A DNA stretch of 39,797 nucleotides from Adlercreutzia sp. ZJ473 (GTDB lineage: Bacteria > Actinomycetota > Coriobacteriia > Coriobacteriales > Eggerthellaceae), in the NCBI RefSeq assembly GCF_013185065.1, contig NZ_JAAVTO010000023.1, forward strand, positions 1-39,797, given 5' to 3'. Under the pieces are notes generated by a model. The model saw nothing but the letters and a program-made list of their open reading frames with translations, made no database searches and was not told the DNA's origin. This document shows positions 1-8,401 of the stretch, in pieces. Every line of letters begins with the position of its first letter. Position 1 is the first letter of the stretch. A program made the translations under genes and the position numbers.

Positions 1-234
1 AGCGCGCCGGGGGCTGCGGGCGGCGAAGGCGCTGCGGGCGGTGCGAGCGCGCCGGGCGGCGTGGGCGGCGTCGCCGCAGGTGGCGAGGGTGCCGCGAACA
101 CGATGGACGCCGCAGGCGCGCCGGCGGCAGCCAAGTCGACCGAGGCCATGTTCGCCGAGGCCATCGCGAGCACGCTCGGCGTGGTCGACAAGATCGACTT
201 CGACTCCCTCGTTTTCGAAACCGACGACGAGTAA
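1..234 (+). CDS. C-terminal end of a protein, probably ScpB
   Basis: The frame open from base 1 ends at TAA 232-234. The first ~45 residues are an Ala/Gly/Pro-rich linker; the last ~30 are ordered, with acidic and hydrophobic residues (MFAEAIASTLGVVDKIDF, ending in ETDDE). The start lies outside the window. Position directly before an rluB-type gene matches the common scpA-scpB-rluB order, so I infer the tail of ScpB, the condensin-associated kleisin partner. No conserved ScpB domain is visible here, so the name rests on context only. The partial smc at the other end of the window would be its partner. Confidence 0.5.
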   Translation, partial: SAPGAAGGEGAAGGASAPGGVGGVAAGGEGAANTMDAAGAPAAAKSTEAMFAEAIASTLGVVDKIDFDSLVFETDDE

Positions 235-459
235 TCGCGAGTAAAGGCGCGAGAAACACGCGATCTGATACCGCGTGAGAGCGTTTTGGCATGCCTTCGT
301 CGTATTGTCTTGTGTAGAGAATGGTTCTGGCCAGGTGTTTGTTTTCGACATAATTGCATGGGTTGAGGTCGACGGCGATATTTCATCGCGCGACGGTATC
401 GGATCGCGTGTTTCTCGCATATTGGACGCCTCTAACTTGCATTTTAAGGGTGATGCCCG

Positions 460-1296
460 GTGAACGAGATGCGCTTGCAGAAGTTTCTGGCGCGCGCGGG
501 GGTGGCCTCGCGACGTGGGTCGGAGGAGCTCATCAGCGCGGGGCGCGTGCGCGTGAACGGCGCGTGCGTGACCGAGCTCGGCAGCAAGGTGGACGCCGAC
601 GCCGACGCGGTGGAGGTCGACGGCGCGCGCGTGGAGCTGCCGCGCGAGAGCGTGACCCTCATGCTGCACAAGCCCGCGGGCTACGTGACCACCATGTCCG
701 ACCCGCAGGGGCGCCCGACCGTCGCCGAGCTCGTGCCGGCGGGGGAGGGCCGCTTCGCGGGGCTCTACCCGGTGGGGCGCCTCGACGCCGACACCACGGG
801 GCTTCTGCTCTTCTCCACCGACGGCGAGCTGGGCAACGCGCTTCTGCATCCGCGCCGGCACGTGACCAAGCGCTACGTGGCGCTCGTGGAGGGCTCGCCT
901 GACGCGTGCGACGTCGAGCGGCTGCGCCGCGGCGTGCGGCTTTCCGACGGCATGACGCTTCCCGCTGAGGTGCGCGTGCTCGAGGGGAAGGCGGCGAAGC
1001 GCGCCGCGGCGCTCATCGGCGAGGGACGCGCCTCGAGCGGGAACGCCCGCCGGCACACGGGCAGGCGCTCGCGCGCGGCCCTCGAGCACGCCGGCGCGTG
1101 CAGCTACGTGGAGGTGGGCCTGCGCGAGGGGCGCAAGCGCCAGGTGCGCCGCATGCTCGAGGCGGTGGGATGCCCCGTGGTGGCTCTGCACCGCGCGACG
1201 TTCGGCCCGCTTGAGCTGGGGGATCTTCCTCGGGGGCAGTGGCGGGAGCTTGCAGGCGAAGAGGTGGCGGCGCTGCGGGAGGCCGTGCGGGAGTAG
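460..1296 (+). CDS. rluB: RluB/RsuA-family rRNA pseudouridine synthase
   Basis: Isomerises a specific uridine of rRNA to pseudouridine; the RluB branch acts on the large subunit. The 278-residue product starts with an S4 RNA-binding domain (MRLQKFLARAGVASRR, residues ~4-60), followed by the catalytic motif GRLDADTTGLLLFS (Asp about residue 109) and the family end motif EGRKRQVRRML. I chose GTG 460 because AAGGG at 446-450 is 9 nt upstream; ATG 469 is the alternative. A ~25-residue Ala/Arg/Gly-rich insertion lies near residues 175-205, before the last conserved motif. RsuA/RluE substrate choice cannot be excluded; the rluB name follows context. Confidence 0.88.
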   Translation: MNEMRLQKFLARAGVASRRGSEELISAGRVRVNGACVTELGSKVDADADAVEVDGARVELPRESVTLMLHKPAGYVTTMSDPQGRPTVAELVPAGEGRFAGLYPVGRLDADTTGLLLFSTDGELGNALLHPRRHVTKRYVALVEGSPDACDVERLRRGVRLSDGMTLPAEVRVLEGKAAKRAAALIGEGRASSGNARRHTGRRSRAALEHAGACSYVEVGLREGRKRQVRRMLEAVGCPVVALHRATFGPLELGDLPRGQWRELAGEEVAALREAVRE

Positions 1297-1417
1297 GTCC
1301 TCGGCGCGGAGCCTTGGCGCATTTGGGGAGGCGCAGACGCGGCCCGCCGCCCGGCGCCTCGCCGCTGCGGGCGCTCGCCGACCGTCGCGGCGTGCGCCGC
1401 GTGGGAATTAACCTCGC

Positions 1418-1449
1418 TTTCACCCGCTCGCCTCCCAAACGTATACAAT
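1418..1449 (+). promoter_or_regulatory. Candidate promoter of the tyrA operon
   Basis: TTTCAC (1418-1423) is followed after 18 bp by TATACA (1442-1447), overlapping TACAAT (1444-1449). The AT-rich patch stands out from GC-rich surroundings and lies 65-95 bp upstream of the tyrA start, in the 217-bp gap after rluB. This is pattern-based only. Confidence 0.45.
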
Positions 1450-1513
1450 ACTGTCACGCTCAAAGTGAGCCTAGGATTACGAACGAGAACGAGCAAGAGG
1501 AAGCACTGCCCTT

Positions 1514-2785
1514 ATGCCTGACCAGACTCAACCCACGTCCGCGCCGACGGGCGCGAGCGCCCCAGACGCCCCGGGCGCCGCATCTGCGGCGACACCTGAG
1601 CCAGCGACCGCCGCGGCGCCCGACGGCCCGCAGCGCGAGACGCCGTTTCGCTCCGTCGCCGTCATCGGCCTCGGCCTCATCGGCGCGTCGTTCGCCGCGG
1701 CCGTGCGCGCCGCCTACCCCGACGTCACCGTGTTCGGCGTCGACGTCGACGGGCGCACCTGCGTGGTGGCCGAGGAGCGCGCGTGGGCCACGCGCGCCAC
1801 GCGTCCCGACGACCCCGCGTTCGAGCAGTTCATCCGCACGTCCTGCGACCTCGCGGTCATCGCCACGCCGGTTGCCGCCGTCGACGACTACCTGCGCCGC
1901 CTCGCCGCGTGGGACTTCCGCGGCGTGCTCACCGACACCGTCTCCACCAAGGCGCACATCCTCGAGGCTGCCGCAGGCATCCTGCCCGCGCCGCAGAACT
2001 ACGTGCCGGGCCACCCCATGGCCGGCTCCGAGCACAACGGCATCGACGGCGCTCGCAGCGACCTGTTCAAGGGCGCGAACTGGATCCTCTGCCCCGACGA
2101 GCAGACCGTCCCCGAGCACTTCCAGAAGCTCCACGAGCTCATCACGGGCGGCCTCGAGGCGCGCGTGGTGTCGCTGCGCCGCGAGGAGCACGACCGCGCC
2201 GTGGCCATCGTGAGCCACGTGCCGCACATGGTGGCGTCCTCGCTCGTGAACCTGGCGTGCCGTCACGCCGACGACTCCCAGGCCCTCATGCGCCTGGCCG
2301 CGGGCGGCTTCAAGGACACCACGCGCATCGCCGCGGGCTCGCCGAAGCTGTGGTGCGGCATCGCGTTCGACAACGCCGAGGCGCTCTCGGACGGGCTCGC
2401 CGAGATGCAGGGCATCATCGGATCGTTCGCCACGGCGCTTGCGGAGGGCGACCGCGAGGGCTTCACGCGCCTGCTCGCGGAGGCGTCCGACGCGCGCCGC
2501 GCGCTGCCGGCGGCCTGGGTGCCCTCCACCGAGAAGCTGCTCGAGGTGCGCATCCCCATGGTCAACCGCACCGGCGTGGTGGCCGAGGTGACCACCATCG
2601 CCAGCTCGGTCGGGTGCAACATCCAGTCCATCGACATAGACCACATCTCCGAGGGCAATGCCGTGCTCTCCCTCATCCTCACCGACGAAGGCGATATCGG
2701 CCAGCTCTCGTTCCAGCTGATCACCGCTGGTTTCTCGGTATCGTTCAGTCCCTTGAGCCCGAAGGAGCACGCGCATGTCGACTAA
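1514..2785 (+). CDS. tyrA: Prephenate dehydrogenase with C-terminal ACT domain
   Basis: Oxidative decarboxylation of prephenate to 4-hydroxyphenylpyruvate in tyrosine synthesis. The Rossmann motif GLGLIG is at residues ~52-57, the family motif GHPMAGSEHNGIDGA near 166-180, and an ACT regulatory domain begins near residue 345 (RIPMVNRTGVVAEVTTI), consistent with tyrosine feedback control. The protein has 423 residues and an Ala/Pro/Thr-rich, probably disordered N-terminal extension of ~43 residues before the Rossmann fold. ATG 1514 has GAGGAAG at 1497-1503. The gene overlaps aroA by 11 bp, so the two shikimate-pathway genes are likely translationally coupled. Confidence 0.93.
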   Translation: MPDQTQPTSAPTGASAPDAPGAASAATPEPATAAAPDGPQRETPFRSVAVIGLGLIGASFAAAVRAAYPDVTVFGVDVDGRTCVVAEERAWATRATRPDDPAFEQFIRTSCDLAVIATPVAAVDDYLRRLAAWDFRGVLTDTVSTKAHILEAAAGILPAPQNYVPGHPMAGSEHNGIDGARSDLFKGANWILCPDEQTVPEHFQKLHELITGGLEARVVSLRREEHDRAVAIVSHVPHMVASSLVNLACRHADDSQALMRLAAGGFKDTTRIAAGSPKLWCGIAFDNAEALSDGLAEMQGIIGSFATALAEGDREGFTRLLAEASDARRALPAAWVPSTEKLLEVRIPMVNRTGVVAEVTTIASSVGCNIQSIDIDHISEGNAVLSLILTDEGDIGQLSFQLITAGFSVSFSPLSPKEHAHVD

Positions 2786-4187
2786 GCTCTCATCCGCATC
2801 CGCAGCGACCACGTCCGCGGCGACCGCCACGCCCGCAGCGCCCGCGCCCGCCACGCCCGCAACGTCCGCCGCGACCCTCATCAACCCGCTTCCCGGCCCG
2901 CTGCGCGGCAGCGTCACCGTGCCCGGCGACAAGTCCATCTCGCACCGCGCGGTGCTGTTCAGCGCCATGGCCGAGGGCACGTCCACCGTGAGCGGCGTGC
3001 TCGACTCCGAGGACGTGCGCTCCTCGCTCGCCGCCGTGCGCGCGCTCGGCGCGCAGGCTGACCTGGAGAAGCAGCCCGACGGCTCGCTGGCGGGCACCAT
3101 CACCGGCTGGGGCGCGAAGGGCCCCTCCCAGCCCGAGGGCCCCATCGACTGCGGGAACTCCGGCACCACGGCGCGCCTGCTCATGGGCGTCTTGGCACCG
3201 TGGGACATCCGCGTCGAGCTCACGGGCGACGAGTCGCTGTGCCGCCGCCCCATGCGCCGCATCACCGCGCCACTCATGAAGATGGGCGCGCACTTCGACC
3301 CCGCGGGCAAGGAGACGCTGCCCATCACGGAGATGGGCACGCGTTCGCTGCGCGCGCTCACCTACGACGCCCCCATGGCGTCGGCCCAGCTCAAGACCGC
3401 GGTTCTGCTCGCGGGCGTGTTCGCTGAGGGCACCACCACCTTGAACGAGCCCGCGCCCTCGCGAAACCACACCGAGCTCATGCTGCCCGAGTACGGCGTG
3501 CCCACCACGGCCGGCACGCGCGTGGCGAGCGTGCAGGGCCCGGCCGCCATGCGCGCGAGCATGGTGGCGGTGCCGGGCGACCCCTCCTCAGCCGCCTTCA
3601 TCGCGGCGGCGGCGCTGCTCGTGCGCGGCAGCAGCGTGACCATCGAGAACGTGAGCCTCAACCCGGCGCGCATCGGGTTCGTGCGCACGCTCGAGCGCAT
3701 GGGCGCCGAGATCACCACGCGCCGCGAGGGCTGCGCGGGCAAGGAGCCCTCGGGCAGCATCCACGTGGAGCACACGCCCGCGCTGCGCGGCTGCGAGGTG
3801 CCGCCGCAGCACATCGCCTCCATCATCGACGAGATCCCCGTGCTCTCGCTCGTGGCGGCGCACGCGCGCGGCGTCACGGTGTTCAAGGGCGTCTCCGAGC
3901 TGCGCGTGAAGGAGTCGAACCGCCTGGCCGCCATCATCGAGGGGCTCGGCCTCATTGGCGTCGACGCGTGGGAGGAGGGCGACGACCTCTGCATCGAGGG
4001 CGACCCGCAACTCGAGGTGCCGCGCGGCCTCACCTTCGCCACGCGCGGAGACCACCGCCTCGCCATGACGTGGGCGCTCGCGGGCCTTGCAGGCGACGTC
4101 CCGGTATCCGTCGAGGACTTCGCGTGCGTGGCCGTGAGCTTCCCCGAGTTCCTCGCCACCATGCAGAAGCTGGCAGACAAGGAGTAG
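2775..4187 (+). CDS. aroA: 3-phosphoshikimate 1-carboxyvinyltransferase (EPSP synthase)
   Basis: Transfers enolpyruvyl from PEP to shikimate-3-phosphate, the penultimate step to chorismate. Motifs: PGDKSISHRA (residues ~50-59), DCGNSGTTARLLMG, RVKESNRLAAI and GDHRLAM near the C terminus. The 470-residue product is longer than the usual ~430 because of an Ala/Thr/Pro-rich leader of ~35 residues ahead of LINPLPGPLRG. The leader resembles the one on TyrA encoded just upstream. ATG 2775 lies inside the end of tyrA. cmk follows after only 4 nt, indicating one transcript. Confidence 0.95.
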   Translation: MSTKLSSASAATTSAATATPAAPAPATPATSAATLINPLPGPLRGSVTVPGDKSISHRAVLFSAMAEGTSTVSGVLDSEDVRSSLAAVRALGAQADLEKQPDGSLAGTITGWGAKGPSQPEGPIDCGNSGTTARLLMGVLAPWDIRVELTGDESLCRRPMRRITAPLMKMGAHFDPAGKETLPITEMGTRSLRALTYDAPMASAQLKTAVLLAGVFAEGTTTLNEPAPSRNHTELMLPEYGVPTTAGTRVASVQGPAAMRASMVAVPGDPSSAAFIAAAALLVRGSSVTIENVSLNPARIGFVRTLERMGAEITTRREGCAGKEPSGSIHVEHTPALRGCEVPPQHIASIIDEIPVLSLVAAHARGVTVFKGVSELRVKESNRLAAIIEGLGLIGVDAWEEGDDLCIEGDPQLEVPRGLTFATRGDHRLAMTWALAGLAGDVPVSVEDFACVAVSFPEFLATMQKLADKE

Positions 4188-4191
4188 AGAG

Positions 4192-4863
4192 ATGATCATC
4201 GCAATTGACGGCCCGTCGGGCGCGGGCAAGTCCACGGTCGCGAAGGCCGTGGCCCAGAAGCTCGGCTTCTCGTGCCTGGACACGGGCGCCATGTACCGCG
4301 CGGTGGCGTGGCAGGCGCTGAGCGACGGCGTGGCGCTCGACGACGCCGAGGCGCTCGGGAACGTCGCGCGCACCCACGAGATCGCCTTCGGGCACGTCGA
4401 GGGCGACCCCGTCCCCCGTCGCGTGTTCATCGGCGGCGCGGAGGTGACCGACGCCATCCGCACGGCCGAGATCGACCGCGCGGTGAGCCCGGTGAGCGCG
4501 GTGCCCTCGGTGCGCGCGGCGCTCGTCGACCAGCAGCGCCGGATCGGCAACGCGGGCAACTACGTGGTCGAGGGGCGCGACATCGGCACGTGCGTGTTCC
4601 CGGGCGCCGAGGTGAAGGTGTTCCTCACGGCGTCTGACGAGGAGCGCGCGCACCGCCGCGTGCGCCAGAACGTCGACAGGGGCGTGGGCTCCATCGACTA
4701 CGACGAGGTGCTCGCCGACCTGCGCCGCCGCGACGAGCTCGACTCGAGCCGCTCCGCGTCGCCTCTGCGCGCGGCCGACGACGCCGTGCTCATCGACTCC
4801 ACGAAGCACTACATCGAGGAGGTCATCGACCAGATCTGCGCGCTGGCCGCCGACGCGCGCTAG
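4192..4863 (+). CDS. cmk: Cytidylate (CMP) kinase
   Basis: Phosphorylates (d)CMP to (d)CDP with ATP. The P-loop GPSGAGKST is at residues 7-15, followed by the CMP-binding DTGAMYRAVAW, GRDIGTCVFPGAEVK, and the lid/substrate motif RDELDSSRSASPL. The 223-residue length is typical. It starts 4 nt after the aroA stop with GGAGTAGAG upstream, and plsC follows. The aroA-cmk-plsC arrangement is common in Gram-positive bacteria. Confidence 0.95.
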   Translation: MIIAIDGPSGAGKSTVAKAVAQKLGFSCLDTGAMYRAVAWQALSDGVALDDAEALGNVARTHEIAFGHVEGDPVPRRVFIGGAEVTDAIRTAEIDRAVSPVSAVPSVRAALVDQQRRIGNAGNYVVEGRDIGTCVFPGAEVKVFLTASDEERAHRRVRQNVDRGVGSIDYDEVLADLRRRDELDSSRSASPLRAADDAVLIDSTKHYIEEVIDQICALAADAR

Positions 4864-4889
4864 CGTGCCCGAGGGTGAGGAGAGCTTCC

Positions 4890-5852
4890 TTGTTTCTTAA
4901 ATACTCTGAGATGTGGGACATGCCGCTCGGCGGCACCTCGGCCGACCGGCAGATCCCGCACTGGTTCGGCAACGCGGCGTGGGCGTTCATCGGGGCGATC
5001 TTCAAGGTGTGCTTTCGCTACCGCGTGGACGGGCGCGAGAAGCTGCGCGCGTTTGACGGCAAGTCGGGCGCGGTGGTGGTGTGCAACCACACCTCGTTCC
5101 TCGACGTGGTGATGATCTACCTCGCGGCGCGGCCGAAGCAGTGGGTGCGCTTCATGGGGCGCGACACGCTGTTCGACAACGCGGGCGGCCTTCTGGGCCA
5201 GGCGCTCTCGCGCGTGGGGGCGTTTCCGGTCAAGCGCGACTCGGCCGACCGCACCTCCATCAAGCGCGCGACGCGCATGCTCAAGAACAACGAGCTCGTG
5301 GTCATCATGCCCGAGGGCACGCGCCGCGGCAAGGGCTCCGCGACGCCGACCATCCACGCGGGCGCGGCGTTCGTGGCGCGCATGGGGCACGCGCCCATCC
5401 TGCCCATGACGGTGCGCAACGCCGAGCTGGTGAAGCAGAAGGGGAAGCGCCTGCGCTTCCCGAAGATCACGGTGGAGTACGGCGACCCTATCCTCGTGGG
5501 CGACTTCGACTTCGTGCCGAAGGACGAGCGGCTCGACGCGTGCTCGTGGTACGCCATGCGCGAGTGCTTCGCGCTCTCGCAGCGCGTGCCGCGCGAGGAG
5601 GTCGACATGCGGGCGCTGTTCCCTGAGGGGAAGGACTACGCCGCCCTGTTCGCCGCGCACCCGCTGCCGCGCCACAGCGCCGATGCGCTCGCGGAGGCGG
5701 CGGCTGCGAAGGCCGGCAAGCGCGCGGCGCTCGAGAAGGGCAGGGACGCGGCGGCCGCGAAGGGCGTCGGGGCCGGCGAGCGTGCGGGCGCGATGGCCGA
5801 CGGGGACGTGGCCATGGCCGGCGCGGCGGCTGCGAACGCGAAGGAGGCGTGA
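4890..5852 (+). CDS. plsC: 1-acylglycerol-3-phosphate acyltransferase (PlsC-like)
   Basis: Acylates lysophosphatidic acid to phosphatidic acid at the inner face of the membrane. The acyltransferase motif NHTSFLD (HX4D) is at residues ~66-72 and the acceptor motif PEGTRR at ~141-146. I chose TTG 4890 because GAGGAG (4877-4882) sits 7 nt upstream; GTG 4875 in the same frame has no good ribosome-binding site and would overlap it. ATG 4911 is a third option. The 320-residue product has an Ala/Lys-rich C-terminal tail of ~50 residues that looks disordered. ispH begins 3 nt after the stop. Confidence 0.88.
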   Translation: MFLKYSEMWDMPLGGTSADRQIPHWFGNAAWAFIGAIFKVCFRYRVDGREKLRAFDGKSGAVVVCNHTSFLDVVMIYLAARPKQWVRFMGRDTLFDNAGGLLGQALSRVGAFPVKRDSADRTSIKRATRMLKNNELVVIMPEGTRRGKGSATPTIHAGAAFVARMGHAPILPMTVRNAELVKQKGKRLRFPKITVEYGDPILVGDFDFVPKDERLDACSWYAMRECFALSQRVPREEVDMRALFPEGKDYAALFAAHPLPRHSADALAEAAAAKAGKRAALEKGRDAAAAKGVGAGERAGAMADGDVAMAGAAAANAKEA

Positions 5853-5855
5853 GGC

Positions 5856-6692
5856 ATGCAGGTGATCCAGGCGAAGCACGCGGGCGCATGCTACGGCGTG
5901 CAGCGCGCGCTCGACATGGCGATGGCGGTGGTGGAGCGCGGCGGCGAGGTGGCCACGCTCGGGCCGCTCATCCACAACCCGAAGGTGGTGGCCGACCTCG
6001 AGGCGCGCGGCGCGCGCGTGGCCGAGGCGCCCGCCGACATCCACGGCGGCACGGTGATCATCCGCAGCCACGGCGTGACGCCCGAGGTGCGCGCCGAGCT
6101 CGAGGAGCGCGGGCTCGACATCGTGGACGCCACCTGCCCGCACGTGGCGCGTGCCCAGGCGGCCGCGGCCGAGATCGCGGGCGCGGGCTGCCGCGTGATG
6201 GTGGTCGGCGAGGCGGGGCACCCCGAGGTGGAGGGCCTCACCGCGTGCGCGCAGGCCGCGGGCGGCAAGGTCGACGTGGTGGCCGCGCCCGCCGACGTGC
6301 CCGAGGGGCTCTACGACCCCATCGGCGTGGTGGTGCAGACCACCCAGGTGCGCGATAACCTCGACGCGGTGGTGGCGGCCCTCGAGGAGCAGGGGTTGAG
6401 CCCCATCGTGAAGAACACCATCTGCTCGGCCACGAGCCAGCGCCAGAGGACGGCCGCCGACGTGGCGGACCGCGTCGACGCCATGGTGGTCATCGGCGGG
6501 CGCAACTCCTCGAACACCACGCGCCTCGCCGAGATCTGCGCCGAGCGCTGCGCGCGCACCTTCCACGTGGAGAGCGCGGGCGAGCTGGCGCCCGAGCAGT
6601 TCGCGGGCTGTGCGGCGGTCGGCGTGACGGCCGGGGCCTCCACGCCCGAGGACCAGATCCAGGCCGTGGTCGCCTTCCTCGAGGAGCTGTAA
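5856..6692 (+). CDS. ispH: 4-hydroxy-3-methylbut-2-enyl diphosphate reductase
   Basis: Last enzyme of the MEP isoprenoid pathway; a [4Fe-4S] enzyme reducing HMBPP to IPP and DMAPP. The three cluster cysteines are visible: C12 (HAGACYGVQRAL), C94 (DATCPHV) and C190 (NTICSATSQRQ). Substrate-binding motifs follow (GGRNSSNTTRL). At 278 residues it is the short form without a ribosomal S1 fusion. It ends the tyrA-to-ispH run; the next genes are accessory until DUF512. Confidence 0.95.
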   Translation: MQVIQAKHAGACYGVQRALDMAMAVVERGGEVATLGPLIHNPKVVADLEARGARVAEAPADIHGGTVIIRSHGVTPEVRAELEERGLDIVDATCPHVARAQAAAAEIAGAGCRVMVVGEAGHPEVEGLTACAQAAGGKVDVVAAPADVPEGLYDPIGVVVQTTQVRDNLDAVVAALEEQGLSPIVKNTICSATSQRQRTAADVADRVDAMVVIGGRNSSNTTRLAEICAERCARTFHVESAGELAPEQFAGCAAVGVTAGASTPEDQIQAVVAFLEEL

Positions 6693-6870
6693 GCCGGCGA
6701 AGGGGACGCGAGCCGCGCACGGCGCGGGGCGCAGGGCGCTGGGCGCGGCCCCAGCTCCTCCAAGCCGCCATCGCGCTCAGCTCGCCTTTTGCAAGCTAGA
6801 AGCCCAATCGCTTCGCATTCGCGCCACCTGCACGTCTCGGATTCGCACGCGTCCTGCTCGCGCGCATCTA

Positions 6871-6884
6871 TTCCGCATGCGGAA
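6871..6884. promoter_or_regulatory. Palindrome 1 upstream of the HTH-HipA gene
   Basis: TTCCGCATGCGGAA is a perfect 14-bp palindrome in an AT-rich promoter-like region, about 100 bp upstream of the HTH-kinase gene. It shares the pattern TNCCGNATNCGGNA with the site at 6916-6929. A candidate operator for the DNA-binding domain of that protein. Confidence 0.5.
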
Positions 6885-6915
6885 CATTTATTTATATCGT
6901 GACGTAACAAAAATA

Positions 6916-6929
6916 TACCGAATACGGTA
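6916..6929. promoter_or_regulatory. Palindrome 2 upstream of the HTH-HipA gene
   Basis: TACCGAATACGGTA has 5-bp inverted arms around AATA. It matches palindrome 1 at 10 of 14 positions (TNCCGNATNCGGNA). The two centres are 45 bp apart. The AT-rich stretch between them (TTATTTATATCG, AAAATATA) could hold the promoter, so autoregulation is plausible. Confidence 0.5.
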
Positions 6930-6981
6930 CCATTATTCCCAGCATATGGCATCATCATGACCGCATGGCGGGAGGGCGTCC

Positions 6982-8400
6982 ATGTACACCACGAAAGAGG
7001 CAGCACGTCGGCTAGACGTGAGCGAGCGCCGCATTCGCGCGCTCATAGGGTCGGGCGACCTCAAGGCGCAGAAGTTCGGTGGCGTGTGGATGGTCGACGA
7101 AGAGTCGGTTCGCGCTCGCTTGCAGCGCAGGTGCAGCGCGGGCCGTCCCAAAATGGGGGAGAAGAACGCCGAGAATCTCGTTCGATGCACCCTCATGAGC
7201 AAGGACCGCCCGGTGGTTGAGTTCACGTACCATCGACGCACAGGTCAGGTGGCTGACCTCAAGCCGCTCGACGGCGTGTCGTTTGCGCCGCTCGGCATCG
7301 GCGCTCGAGGGAAGGAGCCTGACAAATACGATCTGGCGTCATGGCTTTCCGCGCGTTCCATCCCCGACTTCAGGCGCAACGTGCGGGCTCTCTTGCATGG
7401 CAGTCGCTTCGCCAGCACGGCTGAGCTCATGCTCGACAGCTGGGGCTTGAGCCTGAGCGATCCCTATTGGCTCGCGCCTGTGGGGTGCGATGTGCAGTGG
7501 GGCTCCATCAACTACTACGAAAACGGCTACGACCAGACGCTCGGCGACTTCATGCTCGATGTTCCCCACGCTGCCTTTCCGCGGACTGCCTTTCCGCGGG
7601 CGGCATCAGGCAAGGCGGCACGCGGTATGCGCACGCCTGATGTCACGACGGCTGGTGCCCTGGTCAAGACGTGGATGCGCAAGGACGGCGTGGACTATCT
7701 GGTCAAGGGCGGCGCGGGAGCGGAGAACCGCGAGCCGTACAACGAGCTTCTGGCCACGCGGCTCCTCGGGCGCATCTTGGAGCCTGATGAGTACGTCCCC
7801 TACGGGCTGGTCGAGCGGCGCGGGCGCGTTTACTCGTCGTGCGCGGCGATGACCTCGCTTGACTGGGAGCTGGTTCCGGCGGCGGACGTGATGACGGCGT
7901 TCTCCATCACCGAGGGGCGCGACCTGCACCGCTCGTACCTTCGCGCGCTCAGCGACCTGGGCATTTCGAACGCGCAGTCCGCCATTGACAAGATGATCGT
8001 GGCGGACTACCTGATGGCGAACTTCGATCGGCACGTCTACAACTTCGGCCTTCTGCGCAACACCGAGCAGCTGGACTGGTTTCGCATCGCGCCTCTCTTC
8101 GACAACGGCTGCGGCTTCTACAGCCGCGCGACGGCGGACGAGCTGCGGCGCCCGCGCTACTTCTGGGAGTCGCATCCCTTCCGCGAGTATCCGTCCCAGC
8201 AGCTTGCCCTTGTGGAGGACGTGAGCTGGTTCGACGCGGCGCGCCTCGACGGCTTCGTTGACGAGGTGGCGGAGGTTCTGGAGGGAAACTCCCATCTGAG
8301 CGACGAGTTCATAGAGGGCGTGCAACGCCACACTCAGCGCCAGATAGACGCCGTAGCTGACCTCGCCGCCGAGCGAAGCGGTCTGTTCGCCGGCTTCTAG
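6982..8400 (+). CDS. HipA-like Ser/Thr kinase fused to an N-terminal HTH domain
   Basis: Residues ~1-55 are an excisionase/MerR-type helix-turn-helix (TTKEAARRLDVSERRIRALI, then a wing containing GGVWMVDEESV). From ~residue 95 the protein matches the HipA-like kinase family: a lysine-containing strand DYLVKGG near 240, REPYNELLATRLL, the catalytic loop ANFDRHVYNFG near 345-355 and the metal motif PLFDNG near 372. Classical HipA toxins phosphorylate an aminoacyl-tRNA synthetase and pair with a separate HipB; here the DNA-binding part is in the same chain and no hipB lies nearby. GGGAGGG at ~6967-6973 supports ATG 6982. Substrate and toxicity are unknown. Codon use is less GC-biased than the neighbours, fitting acquired DNA. 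Confidence 0.8.
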   Translation: MYTTKEAARRLDVSERRIRALIGSGDLKAQKFGGVWMVDEESVRARLQRRCSAGRPKMGEKNAENLVRCTLMSKDRPVVEFTYHRRTGQVADLKPLDGVSFAPLGIGARGKEPDKYDLASWLSARSIPDFRRNVRALLHGSRFASTAELMLDSWGLSLSDPYWLAPVGCDVQWGSINYYENGYDQTLGDFMLDVPHAAFPRTAFPRAASGKAARGMRTPDVTTAGALVKTWMRKDGVDYLVKGGAGAENREPYNELLATRLLGRILEPDEYVPYGLVERRGRVYSSCAAMTSLDWELVPAADVMTAFSITEGRDLHRSYLRALSDLGISNAQSAIDKMIVADYLMANFDRHVYNFGLLRNTEQLDWFRIAPLFDNGCGFYSRATADELRRPRYFWESHPFREYPSQQLALVEDVSWFDAARLDGFVDEVAEVLEGNSHLSDEFIEGVQRHTQRQIDAVADLAAERSGLFAGF

Positions 8401-8401
8401 A

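Noticed and set aside
1460-3361. Long minus-strand open frame (633 codons) opposite tyrA and aroA
   Set aside because: A shadow of high-GC coding DNA; composition is Arg/Ala/Gly/His-rich with no motif, while the plus strand encodes clear enzymes.
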